64,000 bases of DNA from PFJX01 sp964542455 (GTDB lineage Bacteria > Pseudomonadota > Gammaproteobacteria > Burkholderiales > Thiobacillaceae): positions 274,268 to 338,267 of the forward strand of contig CAZIUC010000001.1 of assembly GCA_964542455.1 (NCBI GenBank). Direction: 5' to 3'. The translations under genes were made by a program, and so were the position numbers. Of this stretch, positions 1 to 8,589 are shown piece by piece. Position 1 is the stretch's first letter, and each line of letters opens with the position of its first letter. A model generated the notes under the pieces. It was not told where the DNA came from and did no database searches. It was given only the letters and a program-made list of their open reading frames with translations.

Positions 1-2
1 AC

Positions 3-578
3 GTCGGCTTAGCCGGTCCGCGTGGAGAACCATTTATCCCACCTGATTATGAAACACCAGACAAACTTGCCGCGCTACTGGAAGGTTGTCGTTGGCCGAT
101 CCATGGTTGTGTGACCAGACGTCGAGCTATTACCGCCGCTGGTAATTTCAACACGCAACTTACAATCGGCGAGGACTATTTGCTCTGGATGGAAGTATCC
201 GCAATGGGTCCCATCATTCGTGTTCCCGAGGTGCTTGCCAAATACCTTCATCACGGTGGTGATCAGGCCACACGAAATCGCGCACTCTTCGTGCTGGATA
301 CGTTGCGAGCGAAACAGATATTTCTTGAGCGGCACCCCGAGGTCGTGACGCGACTCGGGTCGGATAAAATTGAAATGCTGACGTGGGGAAAACTGATCCA
401 GCAAGGAAATGAGCTGCATTGGCGGGGCGATTTAGAAAATGCGCGTCCAGTATTTCGAAAAGCACTTAAAGCGGGGCGTGGCTCCTTTCCCGCGATATTG
501 CGTATGTTGCCCAGCCTTCTGCCACTCAGGGTTCATCGCGCCATTCTGGCGGCAAAAGAAAAGTTGAGTACCCTGTGA
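3..578 (+). CDS. Glycosyltransferase family 2, C-terminal part (cut by window edge)
   Basis: The reading frame is open from the left edge of the window, so the start and the GT-A nucleotide-binding half are missing. What remains matches the end of family-2 glycosyltransferases: a turn resembling GxFNxxLTIGEDYLLWME, where the ED pair is the usual acidic catalytic and acceptor-side motif, followed by a VPEVLAKYLHHGG stretch typical of these enzymes. The last 4 bases overlap the next gene (GTGA), so the two are probably translationally coupled. It likely adds a sugar to a surface polysaccharide; donor and acceptor cannot be read from the sequence. Confidence 0.8.
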   Translation, partial: VGLAGPRGEPFIPPDYETPDKLAALLEGCRWPIHGCVTRRRAITAAGNFNTQLTIGEDYLLWMEVSAMGPIIRVPEVLAKYLHHGGDQATRNRALFVLDTLRAKQIFLERHPEVVTRLGSDKIEMLTWGKLIQQGNELHWRGDLENARPVFRKALKAGRGSFPAILRMLPSLLPLRVHRAILAAKEKLSTL

Positions 579-1357
579 ACGCTGCCGCGCGTATTCCTGT
601 GCTTATGTATCACCGTGTCGGTGAAGCGCGTAATGACTGGGAGGCGCGCTATGCCATTCCCGCACAGCGTTTTATCGACCACATGCGGGCGCTTGAACGA
701 GCCGGGTATGCGGCCATCACGATCGACCGACTGGTTGACTGGCTGGAAGGGGGGGCATCCTTGCCGGAGGGTGCATTCTTGCTCACTTTCGATGATGGCT
801 ATCGTGGGGTGCGCGACCATGCCCTGGAGATCCTGGAGCAGATGAAGTGGCCCTTCACCGTGTTCCTGGTGAGTGATCTGATAGGGGGACGTGACATCTG
901 GACCATTGATGCCAATCCCGCTGGAAAAACCTACGAGTTGTTGAGTCTCGAAGAGACGCGTGACATGCTACGGCGTGGCTGCAGTTTCCATTCCCACAGC
1001 CGGAGCCATGCGAGTTTGCCGTCGCTTGATGATGCCGAGCTGGCAGAACAGCTCGTGGGTTCCCGTCAGCTGTTGTCCGAACTGCTGGGAGTCGAAATAG
1101 CCTATTTGGCCTACCCTTACGGGCAATTCGATGAGCGGGTTATCGCCGCTACCAGAGCAGCCGGCTACCGGGCCGCATTTTCCACACAATCAGGCTTCAA
1201 CCAGCGAGAAAACAACCGTTACGGTATCCGCCGGATCGATGTCTATGGCACCGACACGCCTGGCATGCTGCTACGCAAAATACGACTAGGCACCAATGAC
1301 GGTAGCCTGGTAAATCTGATGCGTTACTACGCGCGCCGAATTATGCGGGTGAAATAA
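575..1357 (+). CDS. Polysaccharide deacetylase family protein (NodB fold)
   Basis: A 260-residue protein starting with GTG, which overlaps the stop of the preceding glycosyltransferase by 4 bases. It has the hallmarks of carbohydrate esterase family 4. PVLMYHRVG is near the N-terminus, TFDDGY carries the catalytic and metal-binding aspartates, HSHSRSH gives the histidine metal ligands, and YPYG lies beyond. There is no signal peptide, so it may act at the cytoplasmic face or be a small exopolysaccharide-cluster deacetylase that removes N-acetyl groups from hexosamines. The substrate is unknown. Its place among glycosyltransferases supports a role in glycan modification. Confidence 0.85.
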   Translation: MNAAARIPVLMYHRVGEARNDWEARYAIPAQRFIDHMRALERAGYAAITIDRLVDWLEGGASLPEGAFLLTFDDGYRGVRDHALEILEQMKWPFTVFLVSDLIGGRDIWTIDANPAGKTYELLSLEETRDMLRRGCSFHSHSRSHASLPSLDDAELAEQLVGSRQLLSELLGVEIAYLAYPYGQFDERVIAATRAAGYRAAFSTQSGFNQRENNRYGIRRIDVYGTDTPGMLLRKIRLGTNDGSLVNLMRYYARRIMRVK

Positions 1358-1361
1358 CTTG

Positions 1362-2279
1362 ATGAAGACACTTACCGTTGCGTTCTGTACGTTTAACCGT
1401 GTGGACAGACTTGAGAAACTTATTGGCGCGCTGCGCGCACAGATATGCCCCGTGCCCTACGATATTCTCGTGGTCAACAACAATAGTAAAGACAATACAA
1501 TTGATGTTCTAGAGCGACTTGCTGCGGAAAGTGGGGCGCCACTGCGTTATGTTACCGAAGCTTTGCAGGGCATTGTCCATGCACGGAATCGAGCCATCGA
1601 GGAAGCAATTGCCAGTGACATCATGGTCTTCATGGATGATGATGAATTGCCGCAGCCAGGTTTGCTTAACGCTGCCTATGACGCCATCGTCAATGAAAAT
1701 GCGCAGTGTGTGGGGGGGCGGGTCGATGTGGATTTCAGTCCTTACGGACGGCCGGCCTGGCTTGAAGATGAGTTGCTCGGATTTCTCGCCGAAGTCAAGC
1801 ACGGTATGGATCCATTCTGGATCACTGATGCCAGTACACCGGTCTGGACCGCCAATATCGCTTATGACATGCGTCTTTTCCGCGAAGACCCGACGTTGCG
1901 CTTCGATCAGAATTACAACAGGGTGGGTTCGGACGTTGGTGGTGGCGAGGATGCCATCATGTTTAAAAACATGCTCTCACGAGGCGTCAGAATCCGGTAT
2001 CGCCCGGACATGGCCGTGTCACATTTCATCGACGCATGGCGGCTCAAACGAGGATATTTCATCAAGCTTCATTACCGGGCGGGAGTACGCTACGGAAAAT
2101 TGAGATCACCTGAATATGAAACAACAATTCTGGGGGTTCCACCATTCATGGTCAGCCAGTTTATTACGCACTGCCAAAGAACCGTCACAAAATGGCTACG
2201 ATCTGAAGCAGGCGTGCTACGCCAAGCCATGAACGCTGCTCATGCATTGGGTATGCTGATCGGTTATCGGTCACGCTAG
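1362..2279 (+). CDS. Glycosyltransferase family 2
   Basis: About 305 residues with a GT-A fold. The N-terminal TVAFCTFNR and NNNSKDNT segments form the nucleotide-sugar pocket, MDDDELP supplies the DxD metal motif, and a later VGGGEDAIMF holds the ED acidic pair. A TTG one codon upstream (1359) could also start translation, but the ATG at 1362 is preferred because the fold begins directly after it. It lies 4 bases after the deacetylase stop and looks co-transcribed with it. Sugar specificity is not readable. It resembles the next gene in architecture and may be an ancient duplicate of it. Confidence 0.85.
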   Translation: MKTLTVAFCTFNRVDRLEKLIGALRAQICPVPYDILVVNNNSKDNTIDVLERLAAESGAPLRYVTEALQGIVHARNRAIEEAIASDIMVFMDDDELPQPGLLNAAYDAIVNENAQCVGGRVDVDFSPYGRPAWLEDELLGFLAEVKHGMDPFWITDASTPVWTANIAYDMRLFREDPTLRFDQNYNRVGSDVGGGEDAIMFKNMLSRGVRIRYRPDMAVSHFIDAWRLKRGYFIKLHYRAGVRYGKLRSPEYETTILGVPPFMVSQFITHCQRTVTKWLRSEAGVLRQAMNAAHALGMLIGYRSR

Positions 2280-2465
2280 TAAAAAGATGCCCTCATTGTC
2301 GAGCCAGAGCAGAAATTCACGCAAATTCCGTTTCGCCGGATGTCGCGGGCGTCCCTGTCTAAACAAAGCGGTTTTTGAGTGCGGTGCACAAAGCGGCTTA
2401 TTTGTGGCGGAAGCCACTCAAAAGTGGCGTTATCTCGCATACCATATTCTCCGCCGGGGCTAGAG

Positions 2466-3413
2466 ATGCAGAGTCTCACCGTTTTAATTTGCACACACAA
2501 CCGCTCCGGCTTGCTGGAAAGGACCCTGGCCTCTCTGAATGCTGCCCGACGCCCGGATGGGTGCGAAGTCGATGTTCTGGTCGTGGCCAACGCCTGCCGA
2601 GATGGAACCCATGCCTTCCTGGAGCGCTATCGCCAACAGGCCGAGTCGCGTGGCTGGTTGCCGCTCACCTGGTTCGAGGAGCCAAGCCCGGGAAAATCCC
2701 ATGCGCTCAACCAGGCGATGCCACGTATCGACGCTATGCTCGTCGCTTTCGTCGATGACGATCATCGGGTCGATGTGGATTATTTATGTGCCATCGCCAG
2801 AGCCGCCACCGCGAATCCGTCAACGGATCTGTTCTGTGGCCGTATCCTCCCCGACTGGGATGGTAGTGAACCCGCATGGGTGCATGACAGCGGCCCCTAC
2901 CGTATTTACCCTTTGCCTATCCCACGTTATGACCTTGGCCATGAAGCCAGGGAAATCCATGATGACGGGCCGCTTCCAGGGGGCGGCAACCTGTTCCTGC
3001 GCACCGAGTGGCTGTCGAAAGTGGGCGAGTTCTCTACTGATTTCGGCCCCAGGGGCCATGATCTGGGAGGCGCGGAAGACCTCGAGTGGGTTCGCCGCGC
3101 GCTTGCCTTGCACGCTCACCTGCGCTATCAGCCGGAGGTGGTGCAGCACCACTATGTCGATGCCGAACGGCTACGCCTGTCCTATCTGATCCGCAAGGCG
3201 TTCGAGCGTTCCTCGTCCTCGGTGCGACTGCGTCAGAGTGTGGAAAGGGTGCCGCTATTCACCTATCGCAAGGCAGCCGGCTATCTCCTTAGTGGACTGT
3301 TCAGCTTGAGTTGGCCGCGAACCCGATTTTTTCTCATCCGATTTTCTGCCGCGCTGGGTGAAATCAAGGGTTATCGCCAAGTCGTGCTCGACCAGTCCGC
3401 CCGGCGCGGCTGA
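2466..3413 (+). CDS. Glycosyltransferase family 2
   Basis: A 315-residue GT-A enzyme. It opens with LTVLICTHNRSGLLERTL, has FVDDDHRVD as the DxD motif, GGGNLFLRTEW as the acceptor region, and GGAEDLEWVRRA with the conserved ED. The start is placed at the ATG at 2466 because the frame upstream shows no family similarity and the fold begins immediately after it. A 186-base spacer separates it from the previous gene. That spacer has no convincing gene, so a promoter may lie there. It is one of four family-2 enzymes in this strand-coherent run. Confidence 0.85.
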   Translation: MQSLTVLICTHNRSGLLERTLASLNAARRPDGCEVDVLVVANACRDGTHAFLERYRQQAESRGWLPLTWFEEPSPGKSHALNQAMPRIDAMLVAFVDDDHRVDVDYLCAIARAATANPSTDLFCGRILPDWDGSEPAWVHDSGPYRIYPLPIPRYDLGHEAREIHDDGPLPGGGNLFLRTEWLSKVGEFSTDFGPRGHDLGGAEDLEWVRRALALHAHLRYQPEVVQHHYVDAERLRLSYLIRKAFERSSSSVRLRQSVERVPLFTYRKAAGYLLSGLFSLSWPRTRFFLIRFSAALGEIKGYRQVVLDQSARRG

Positions 3414-3440
3414 TTCCATCCACGCTTCCCGCAACCTATC

Positions 3441-4391
3441 GTGTCAAGCCCGCGCAAGCTACTCAAACTGCTCGACCCCGAAATCCGCGCCAAAAACCTG
3501 CGGGCAATCAGGTTTGCCTTGCGCGGTCAGGCCTTCGACCTGTTCCAGCCAACGCTGCCTGACCCGGTCTTTGTCCTCGGCTGCTCTCGCTCCGGCACTA
3601 CCGTGACCTATGAAACATTGGCGGCGGCACCGCAATTTCTCAGCCTCGGTGTGGAAATCCCGGAGTTCTGGAACAGCCTTTACGGCCCGCTCAACAATGG
3701 CTGGCTCTCTGAAGCGGCGGGAGCGGAACAAGCGCAAGCGCAACACCGGGCCGCCGCGCTGCGCTTTTTCTACCAGCGCCTGGGCCGTGGCCTGGTGCTG
3801 GACAAAACCTGCATCAATACCTTGCGTGTGCCCTATCTGAACGTGTTGTTTCCCAACGCGAAATACGTATTCATTCAGCGCGATGGGCGGGACAACATCA
3901 GTTCCATGATCGACGGCTGGCGCCTGGGCCGGACTGATGGCGCTTTCCACCTGACCCAGTTTTTCGGCCCCTTCCCGGAACCGGTTGCGATCAATGGCGG
4001 CGAATTCGATGAGTGGCATTTCTTTCTGCCACCGGGCTGGCGCGATTACAACCGGGCCAGCCTGGAAGAGGTGTGCGCATTCCAGTGGCTTTCCGCCAAC
4101 CGCCTGGCCCTGGAGGGAAAACGGTTGATCCCGGAGGAACGCTGGATCCAGCTGCGCTATGAGGATCTGTTCGAACGCCCGGTGGACATGTTCCGTGAGG
4201 CGTTCGAGCGCCTTGGCGTCCCCTTCGATGACAGCCTGCGCTCGCGCTGCGCGCACCTGGCGCCCACCAGTATCGTCAAGGGCGCTCCCAAGAAGCAGAA
4301 GTGGAAGGATCACAACCCGGAAGCCATCGAACGCATCCTGCCCATGATCCGCCCGCTCATGGTGGAACTGGGGTATGACACGGATGCTTGA
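3441..4391 (+). CDS. Sulfotransferase family protein
   Basis: A 316-residue cytosolic-type sulfotransferase with a GTG start. VLGCSRSGTT near residues 50-60 matches the 5'-phosphosulfate-binding loop of PAPS-dependent sulfotransferases. IQRDGRDNISSM near residue 145 matches the 3'-phosphate-binding motif. The family transfers sulfate from PAPS to hydroxyl or amino groups of glycans or lipids. Embedded among glycosyltransferases, it suggests that the polysaccharide made here carries sulfate, although some bacterial members act on other acceptors. The next gene starts inside its last codons (16-base overlap), consistent with one transcript. Confidence 0.8.
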   Translation: MSSPRKLLKLLDPEIRAKNLRAIRFALRGQAFDLFQPTLPDPVFVLGCSRSGTTVTYETLAAAPQFLSLGVEIPEFWNSLYGPLNNGWLSEAAGAEQAQAQHRAAALRFFYQRLGRGLVLDKTCINTLRVPYLNVLFPNAKYVFIQRDGRDNISSMIDGWRLGRTDGAFHLTQFFGPFPEPVAINGGEFDEWHFFLPPGWRDYNRASLEEVCAFQWLSANRLALEGKRLIPEERWIQLRYEDLFERPVDMFREAFERLGVPFDDSLRSRCAHLAPTSIVKGAPKKQKWKDHNPEAIERILPMIRPLMVELGYDTDA

Positions 4392-5313
4392 TAACACCTC
4401 GCCGGTTTCGGTCGAAACTGTTTCCGCGCCACGCGTTTCTGTCGTCATTCCCGCCTATAACGCGGCCTGGTGTGTGCGCCGCGCGTTGGATAGCGTGCTG
4501 GCCCAGGAGTATCGGGATTTTGAGGTGATCGTGGTGGATGACGGCAGCCAGGACGACACAGCCGCGATATTGGCGACTTATGGCGCGGCCCTGAGAGTCG
4601 TGCGCAAGCCCAATGGCGGCTTGTCCAGCGCGCGCAATGCTGGCATTGCCGCTGCTCACGGCGAGTATGTTGCTTTCCTTGATGCCGATGATTGGTGGTT
4701 GCCCGGCAAGCTGTCGCGCCAGGTGGCCTTGATGGATAGCCGGCGAGAACTCCTGTTCTGTTCCACCACCAGCGGCGTGCGGACACCGGAGGGGCGACGG
4801 CTGCCGGACTGGCGCTGTGGGCGTGGTGATCGTCCCGCGCTGGAATGCATATTTGCGGTCAACGCCCACGTGGCGGGCAGTGGTTCCAGCGTGCTGGCAA
4901 AACGTGAGGCGTTCGCTCGGGCGGGCGGGTTCGATGAATCGCTGCGCAGCCTTGAGGACATCGACATGTGGATGCGTCTGGCCGCGTTGGGCGGCTATGC
5001 CTGCATCGACGAGCCGCTTGCGGTGATTGAAAAGAGTGCCGATAGCATGAGTGGCAATCTCGACGTGATGCGTGCCGCCGCCATCCAGGTCCTGCGCAAG
5101 AACCGCGCCCTGTTACCCGATGGCTTGCGCGGTGCCTTCTGGCGAGGGGCGTTCGCCAGCATGCTCTCCGACTATGCCAAGTGGGCCTATCGCAAGGGGC
5201 GTACCGCGCAAGCGCTGGGCGACCTTCTGCATGCGCTGTCTTTGGCGCCACTGGGTCGTGGCCGGCTGTCACTCAGTCTGCTGTTGGCGATACTGACACG
5301 GCAAAAGATTTAA
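4375..5313 (+). CDS. Glycosyltransferase family 2
   Basis: A 312-residue GT-A enzyme. VSVVIPAYNAAWCVRRAL and VDDGSQDDT form the donor site, PNGGLSSARNAGI the conserved second motif, FLDADDWW the DxD, and LEDIDMWMR the acidic acceptor-side motif. The ATG at 4375 overlaps the sulfotransferase end. A second ATG at 4384 is also possible and would remove three residues. It lies 4 bases before the sulfatase-like gene, so the sulfotransferase, this enzyme and the sulfatase-like protein probably form one translational unit. The donor sugar is unknown. Confidence 0.85.
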   Translation: MTRMLDNTSPVSVETVSAPRVSVVIPAYNAAWCVRRALDSVLAQEYRDFEVIVVDDGSQDDTAAILATYGAALRVVRKPNGGLSSARNAGIAAAHGEYVAFLDADDWWLPGKLSRQVALMDSRRELLFCSTTSGVRTPEGRRLPDWRCGRGDRPALECIFAVNAHVAGSGSSVLAKREAFARAGGFDESLRSLEDIDMWMRLAALGGYACIDEPLAVIEKSADSMSGNLDVMRAAAIQVLRKNRALLPDGLRGAFWRGAFASMLSDYAKWAYRKGRTAQALGDLLHALSLAPLGRGRLSLSLLLAILTRQKI

Positions 5314-5317
5314 CACG

Positions 5318-7441
5318 ATGGATGATCTGACCTTTCTCTCACTGGCGATCCGAGCCAGCAACATGACAGGCCTGGTGGCGATGGCCTTTGCGTTGTTGCT
5401 CCTGGTCAAGTCGTTGATCGACTTCAGCCAGACCGGTCCGGTGCGGCGCGAAGTGTTGGCGCACCATCGCATCTATCTGGCTCTCAGCCTGGGCCGCCTG
5501 ACCCTGGCCACATTTCTCATTGCCAACATGCTCGCCCTGCCCGGTGTGCTGTCCTATTTGTTGGGTCTGTCGACCTTCGGGCTGCCGTATCACCGGGAAG
5601 TCGCCGCTCTGGTCGCGGTCATGTCACTCGGCCTGCTGTCTTTTTTCCAGTTTTGCCGCGTGCTGCATGATTCACCAGGGGTGATCGTCGCCTCCTCGAA
5701 CTACGCCATTCACCGCTTTTACCCACTCTGGGAACGCCTCTCCAGCGAGCGCCTGAAACGGTGGTCGTGGTGGGTGCTGCTTGCATATTCAAGCTGGGTG
5801 GCCCTGGGAATTGCCGCGCTATTCTGGCGCGGCGCGGTCTATTCCGCGCTCGGGCTGGTGATGTTGCATGGCCTGGTGCTACTGATTTATCGGGTTTGGG
5901 TCGAGGACAGCGAACCGCCGCCACTGCCTGCGTCACCATCACGGCAGCGCACCAACCTGTTGATGATCGGCTCCGACACCCTGCGGGCGGATCGCCTGGG
6001 CCATGCCGGCTATCACCGTGCCTTGACGCCCAATCTGGACCGCCTGGCCGAACAGGGCGCTGTCCTCACGCATTGCTATGTTCCCTGCGCGCGCACCGCG
6101 CCCAGCCTGCTTTCCCTGCTGACCGGCACCTGGCCGCATACCCACGGTGTTCGCGACAATTTCGTCTCCGACGGGGAAACCCGCTTGCGGCTTCCCACCC
6201 TGCCGCGCCTACTGCACGCGGCGGGCTATCACACGGCTGCTCTCAGTGACTGGGCCGGTTCCGACATGGGCAAATTCGACCTGGGGTTTCAGGAACGGGA
6301 TCTACCCGCGGACCAATGGAATATCCATTTCTTCATGCGCCAGGGGCCCAAGGACATTCGCCTGTTCCTGTCCTTGTTCTTGTCCAATCGCATCGGCAAG
6401 TTCTTCCTGGAAGAAATCTATTTTCTCGGTGGCGTCCCGCTGACCCGCCAATTAGGGCTGCGGGCCCGGAAAATGCTGGAGCGTATGGGCGCGGAAGAGC
6501 AGCCCTTCTTCCTCAACGTGTTCATGGCCAGCACTCATCCACCATTCGCCAGCGAGTACCCGTATTACACGATGTACGCAGACCCGCACTACCGTGGTCC
6601 CTCCAAGTTCGCCATGGCCAAGCTGACCGACCCTTTCGAGATCATCCGACGCCAGGGTGAACCGCGCGAGGAGTTCGATCTGGAGCAAATTCTCGGTCTC
6701 TACGACGGGTGCGTAAAAAGTTTCGACGACGAGGTGGGGCGTATTCTCGATTACCTGCAAGCCAGTGGGCTTGCCGAAAACACTTTGGTGGTCATCTACA
6801 GTGACCACGGCATGGAGTTCTTTGAACATGAAACCTGGGGCCAGGGGAACTCGGCCACAGGCGATTTCTCGGCGCGGGTGCCGGTGGTCATGGCCGGGCC
6901 GCAACTGGCAGCGCAGACTCGCCTGGAAGGCATCACCCGCAGTGTCGACCTGGCGCCTACTCTGCTTGAACTGCTGGGGCTGCCCATCCCCGCGGAAATG
7001 GAAGGCATTTCCCTGGCGACCGCGCTGCGGGGTGGCGAACTGCCTGAACTGCCCGCTTTCCATGAGACCGGCATCTGGCTGACCGAGATGCCGGGCATGC
7101 CGGCTGACCACCTGCGCTATCCCGGATTGCTGGACATGCTGGAAATCCCGGATCAGAAGAGCGGCACCATGGCAATCAAGCCGGAGTTTGAGGGCCGGAT
7201 AATCGCGGCTAAAGATCGCATGGTGCGCAGTGGCCGCTGGAAGCTCGTCTATCAGCCCCTGATCGAAGGAGCGCTATTGCGGCTGTACGATCTGAAGATG
7301 GACCCGGACTGCCGCCAGGACGTGCTGGCGGCGCAGCCCGAGGTCACTGCCCGGCTGTGGGAATTACTCCAGGCATGGATGGCGTCGCCGCCGGCGGGGC
7401 CGCCGGCGTGTCAGGACAGAAACGACACCAGGGGTTCGTAG
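5318..7441 (+). CDS. Membrane-anchored sulfatase-family (alkaline phosphatase superfamily) protein with Thr at the nucleophile position
   Basis: A 707-residue protein. Roughly the first 195 residues hold about five hydrophobic membrane segments. From residue 212 a sulfatase-type domain follows: NLLMIGSDTLRADR (D220 as metal ligand), TPNLDRLAEQG, and YSDHGMEF (D496, H497). Sulfatases need a Cys or Ser converted to formylglycine in a C/S-x-P-S/A-R motif. Here the aligned motif is T260-A-P-S-L, so the formylglycine residue and the Arg are both absent. Thr is the nucleophile in phosphoethanolamine and glycerol-phosphate transferases of the same superfamily. By inference this may be a transferase or phosphodiesterase acting on a periplasmic glycan. 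Its 3' end overlaps a convergent gene by 98 bases. Confidence 0.75.
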   Translation: MDDLTFLSLAIRASNMTGLVAMAFALLLLVKSLIDFSQTGPVRREVLAHHRIYLALSLGRLTLATFLIANMLALPGVLSYLLGLSTFGLPYHREVAALVAVMSLGLLSFFQFCRVLHDSPGVIVASSNYAIHRFYPLWERLSSERLKRWSWWVLLAYSSWVALGIAALFWRGAVYSALGLVMLHGLVLLIYRVWVEDSEPPPLPASPSRQRTNLLMIGSDTLRADRLGHAGYHRALTPNLDRLAEQGAVLTHCYVPCARTAPSLLSLLTGTWPHTHGVRDNFVSDGETRLRLPTLPRLLHAAGYHTAALSDWAGSDMGKFDLGFQERDLPADQWNIHFFMRQGPKDIRLFLSLFLSNRIGKFFLEEIYFLGGVPLTRQLGLRARKMLERMGAEEQPFFLNVFMASTHPPFASEYPYYTMYADPHYRGPSKFAMAKLTDPFEIIRRQGEPREEFDLEQILGLYDGCVKSFDDEVGRILDYLQASGLAENTLVVIYSDHGMEFFEHETWGQGNSATGDFSARVPVVMAGPQLAAQTRLEGITRSVDLAPTLLELLGLPIPAEMEGISLATALRGGELPELPAFHETGIWLTEMPGMPADHLRYPGLLDMLEIPDQKSGTMAIKPEFEGRIIAAKDRMVRSGRWKLVYQPLIEGALLRLYDLKMDPDCRQDVLAAQPEVTARLWELLQAWMASPPAGPPACQDRNDTRGS

Positions 7442-8177
7442 GCGAGCCGATATTGGTTTCAACGGCGGGGACGCCAGTCTCTGGATTGACTGGGTCGCCC
7501 GATTTGACGTCGCTATTGGGAGTGGGTGAGCCGGCTGGCTCAGCCGCTTTGTCGCTGGGGGGCTGGGGTGGCGTGGGCGCGGCCTCGGTCGCGGCCTCCT
7601 CAAAAGGGGGCAATTCCATAGCAAGCTGTGCTCCCAGCCGTCTCAGAGATTTGTTGCCAGGCGCAATAGCTAATCCCGCGCGTACCGTCTTTACCGCGTT
7701 GTCCTTGCGACCCGTGTCCGAATAGAGTCGGGCGAGGGTCAAGAGGGCCTCCATCTGTGTGGGATCCATCTGGAGTGCCTTGCGCAACTCCCTCTCGGCA
7801 TCGGCGGGTTTGTTTGCGCTGATCAGAGACTGCGCGCGAAGCGTGTAAACCGCGGGTAGCAGAGGGTGGTCGGCCGCTGAATGGGAAAGGACATAGCTTG
7901 ATTCACTCATCACCAGACCCAACTGGTAGCGCCGGTCTTCCTTGCCCCGGGTTACATTCGCCTTGTTCATGGCGTTCATGGCCGCGCAGTAATGATGAAA
8001 GTGGGCATAGTTAGCGTGACTGATCACCTCATTTGATCTTCCCTCCCTGGCCAACTTGTCCCGCTCAATGCACCATATCTTCAGCGCCAGATAATCATTC
8101 TCGCTGGCGGCCAGAGCGGCTGTAGGTAGGCATGTGGCGGCGAGAAGAAGCGTTAGGACTAAGCGTAAAGCGGACAT
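7344..8177 (-). CDS. Secreted TPR-repeat protein with Pro-rich tail
   Basis: About 277 residues. The start at 8177 is favoured because AGGA lies six bases before it, and it gives a clean signal peptide ending TAALA-A. An ATG at 8192 that overlaps the upstream stop (ATGA) is the alternative. Residues about 110-190 form two to three TPR-like helices (LPAVYTLRAQSLISANKPA, then MEALLTLARLYSDTGR). The tail is rich in Pro, Thr and Ala and carries a WCRFCPD cysteine pair. It is probably a periplasmic scaffold for polysaccharide assembly, but no specific function is recognisable. Its last 98 bases lie under the 3' end of the sulfatase-like gene on the other strand. Confidence 0.65.
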   Translation of the reverse strand: MSALRLVLTLLLAATCLPTAALAASENDYLALKIWCIERDKLAREGRSNEVISHANYAHFHHYCAAMNAMNKANVTRGKEDRRYQLGLVMSESSYVLSHSAADHPLLPAVYTLRAQSLISANKPADAERELRKALQMDPTQMEALLTLARLYSDTGRKDNAVKTVRAGLAIAPGNKSLRRLGAQLAMELPPFEEAATEAAPTPPQPPSDKAAEPAGSPTPNSDVKSGDPVNPETGVPAVETNIGSPTNPWCRFCPDTPAAPPAATPSMPGVIPTAGQ

Positions 8178-8188
8178 GTATTTTCCTT

Positions 8189-8512
8189 TCATCGAATCAG
8201 ACCCTGTGCTGCCGGAAGCTTCAGGAGGGTATCGGCCGTCAGGATATGGCCTGCGGGTCCCCAGTGTGTATCGTCAGGCATGTACACATCCTTCGTTCCA
8301 CCCGCGATGGCTGTCGCCAATACCAGATCGAGCCGGGCGTCGGGCACAGGGAAGCCATGCATCAAGGCCGCAAGCCGGGACTCGGGCAATTGCTCCGGGT
8401 TGACCCGCCGGGGATGGTAGGCGCTGGATAGATCTGAAGCCAGTGCTGTTGCAAAGTGTGCCACACCGCTGACGTCGAAGCGCGGCAACTCATCCGGCGA
8501 ACGGGAACGCAT
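8189..8512 (-). CDS. Short SGNH/AlgX-like C-terminal fragment
   Basis: A 107-residue frame. VYMPDDTHWGPAGH near its end matches the D-x-x-H catalytic block that closes SGNH-fold hydrolases and AlgX/AlgJ-type O-acetyltransferases. The N-terminal block with the nucleophilic serine is missing, and an in-frame TGA lies four codons upstream of the ATG. There is nevertheless a GAGGTG ribosome-binding site five bases before the ATG, and the stop overlaps the next possible start. It may be a translated remnant of a larger acetyltransferase or esterase, or one half of a split enzyme. Probably not active alone. Confidence 0.45.
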   Translation of the reverse strand: MRSRSPDELPRFDVSGVAHFATALASDLSSAYHPRRVNPEQLPESRLAALMHGFPVPDARLDLVLATAIAGGTKDVYMPDDTHWGPAGHILTADTLLKLPAAQGLIR

Positions 8513-8589
8513 ACACGCACCTCACAACCCACAAGCGGCCGAACAAGGGGCCGTATAAGCGGTCAGCCGCGATTGCCAGCCGGGTCTGC

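Noticed and set aside
2280..2465. Possible small gene or terminator in the gap between two glycosyltransferase genes
   Set aside because: A weak TTTGAGTG/CACTCAAA pairing exists but has no T tract, and no frame resembles a protein.
3459..4448. Long leftward frame opposite the sulfotransferase gene
   Set aside because: The plus-strand protein has intact PAPS-binding motifs; the antisense frame has none.
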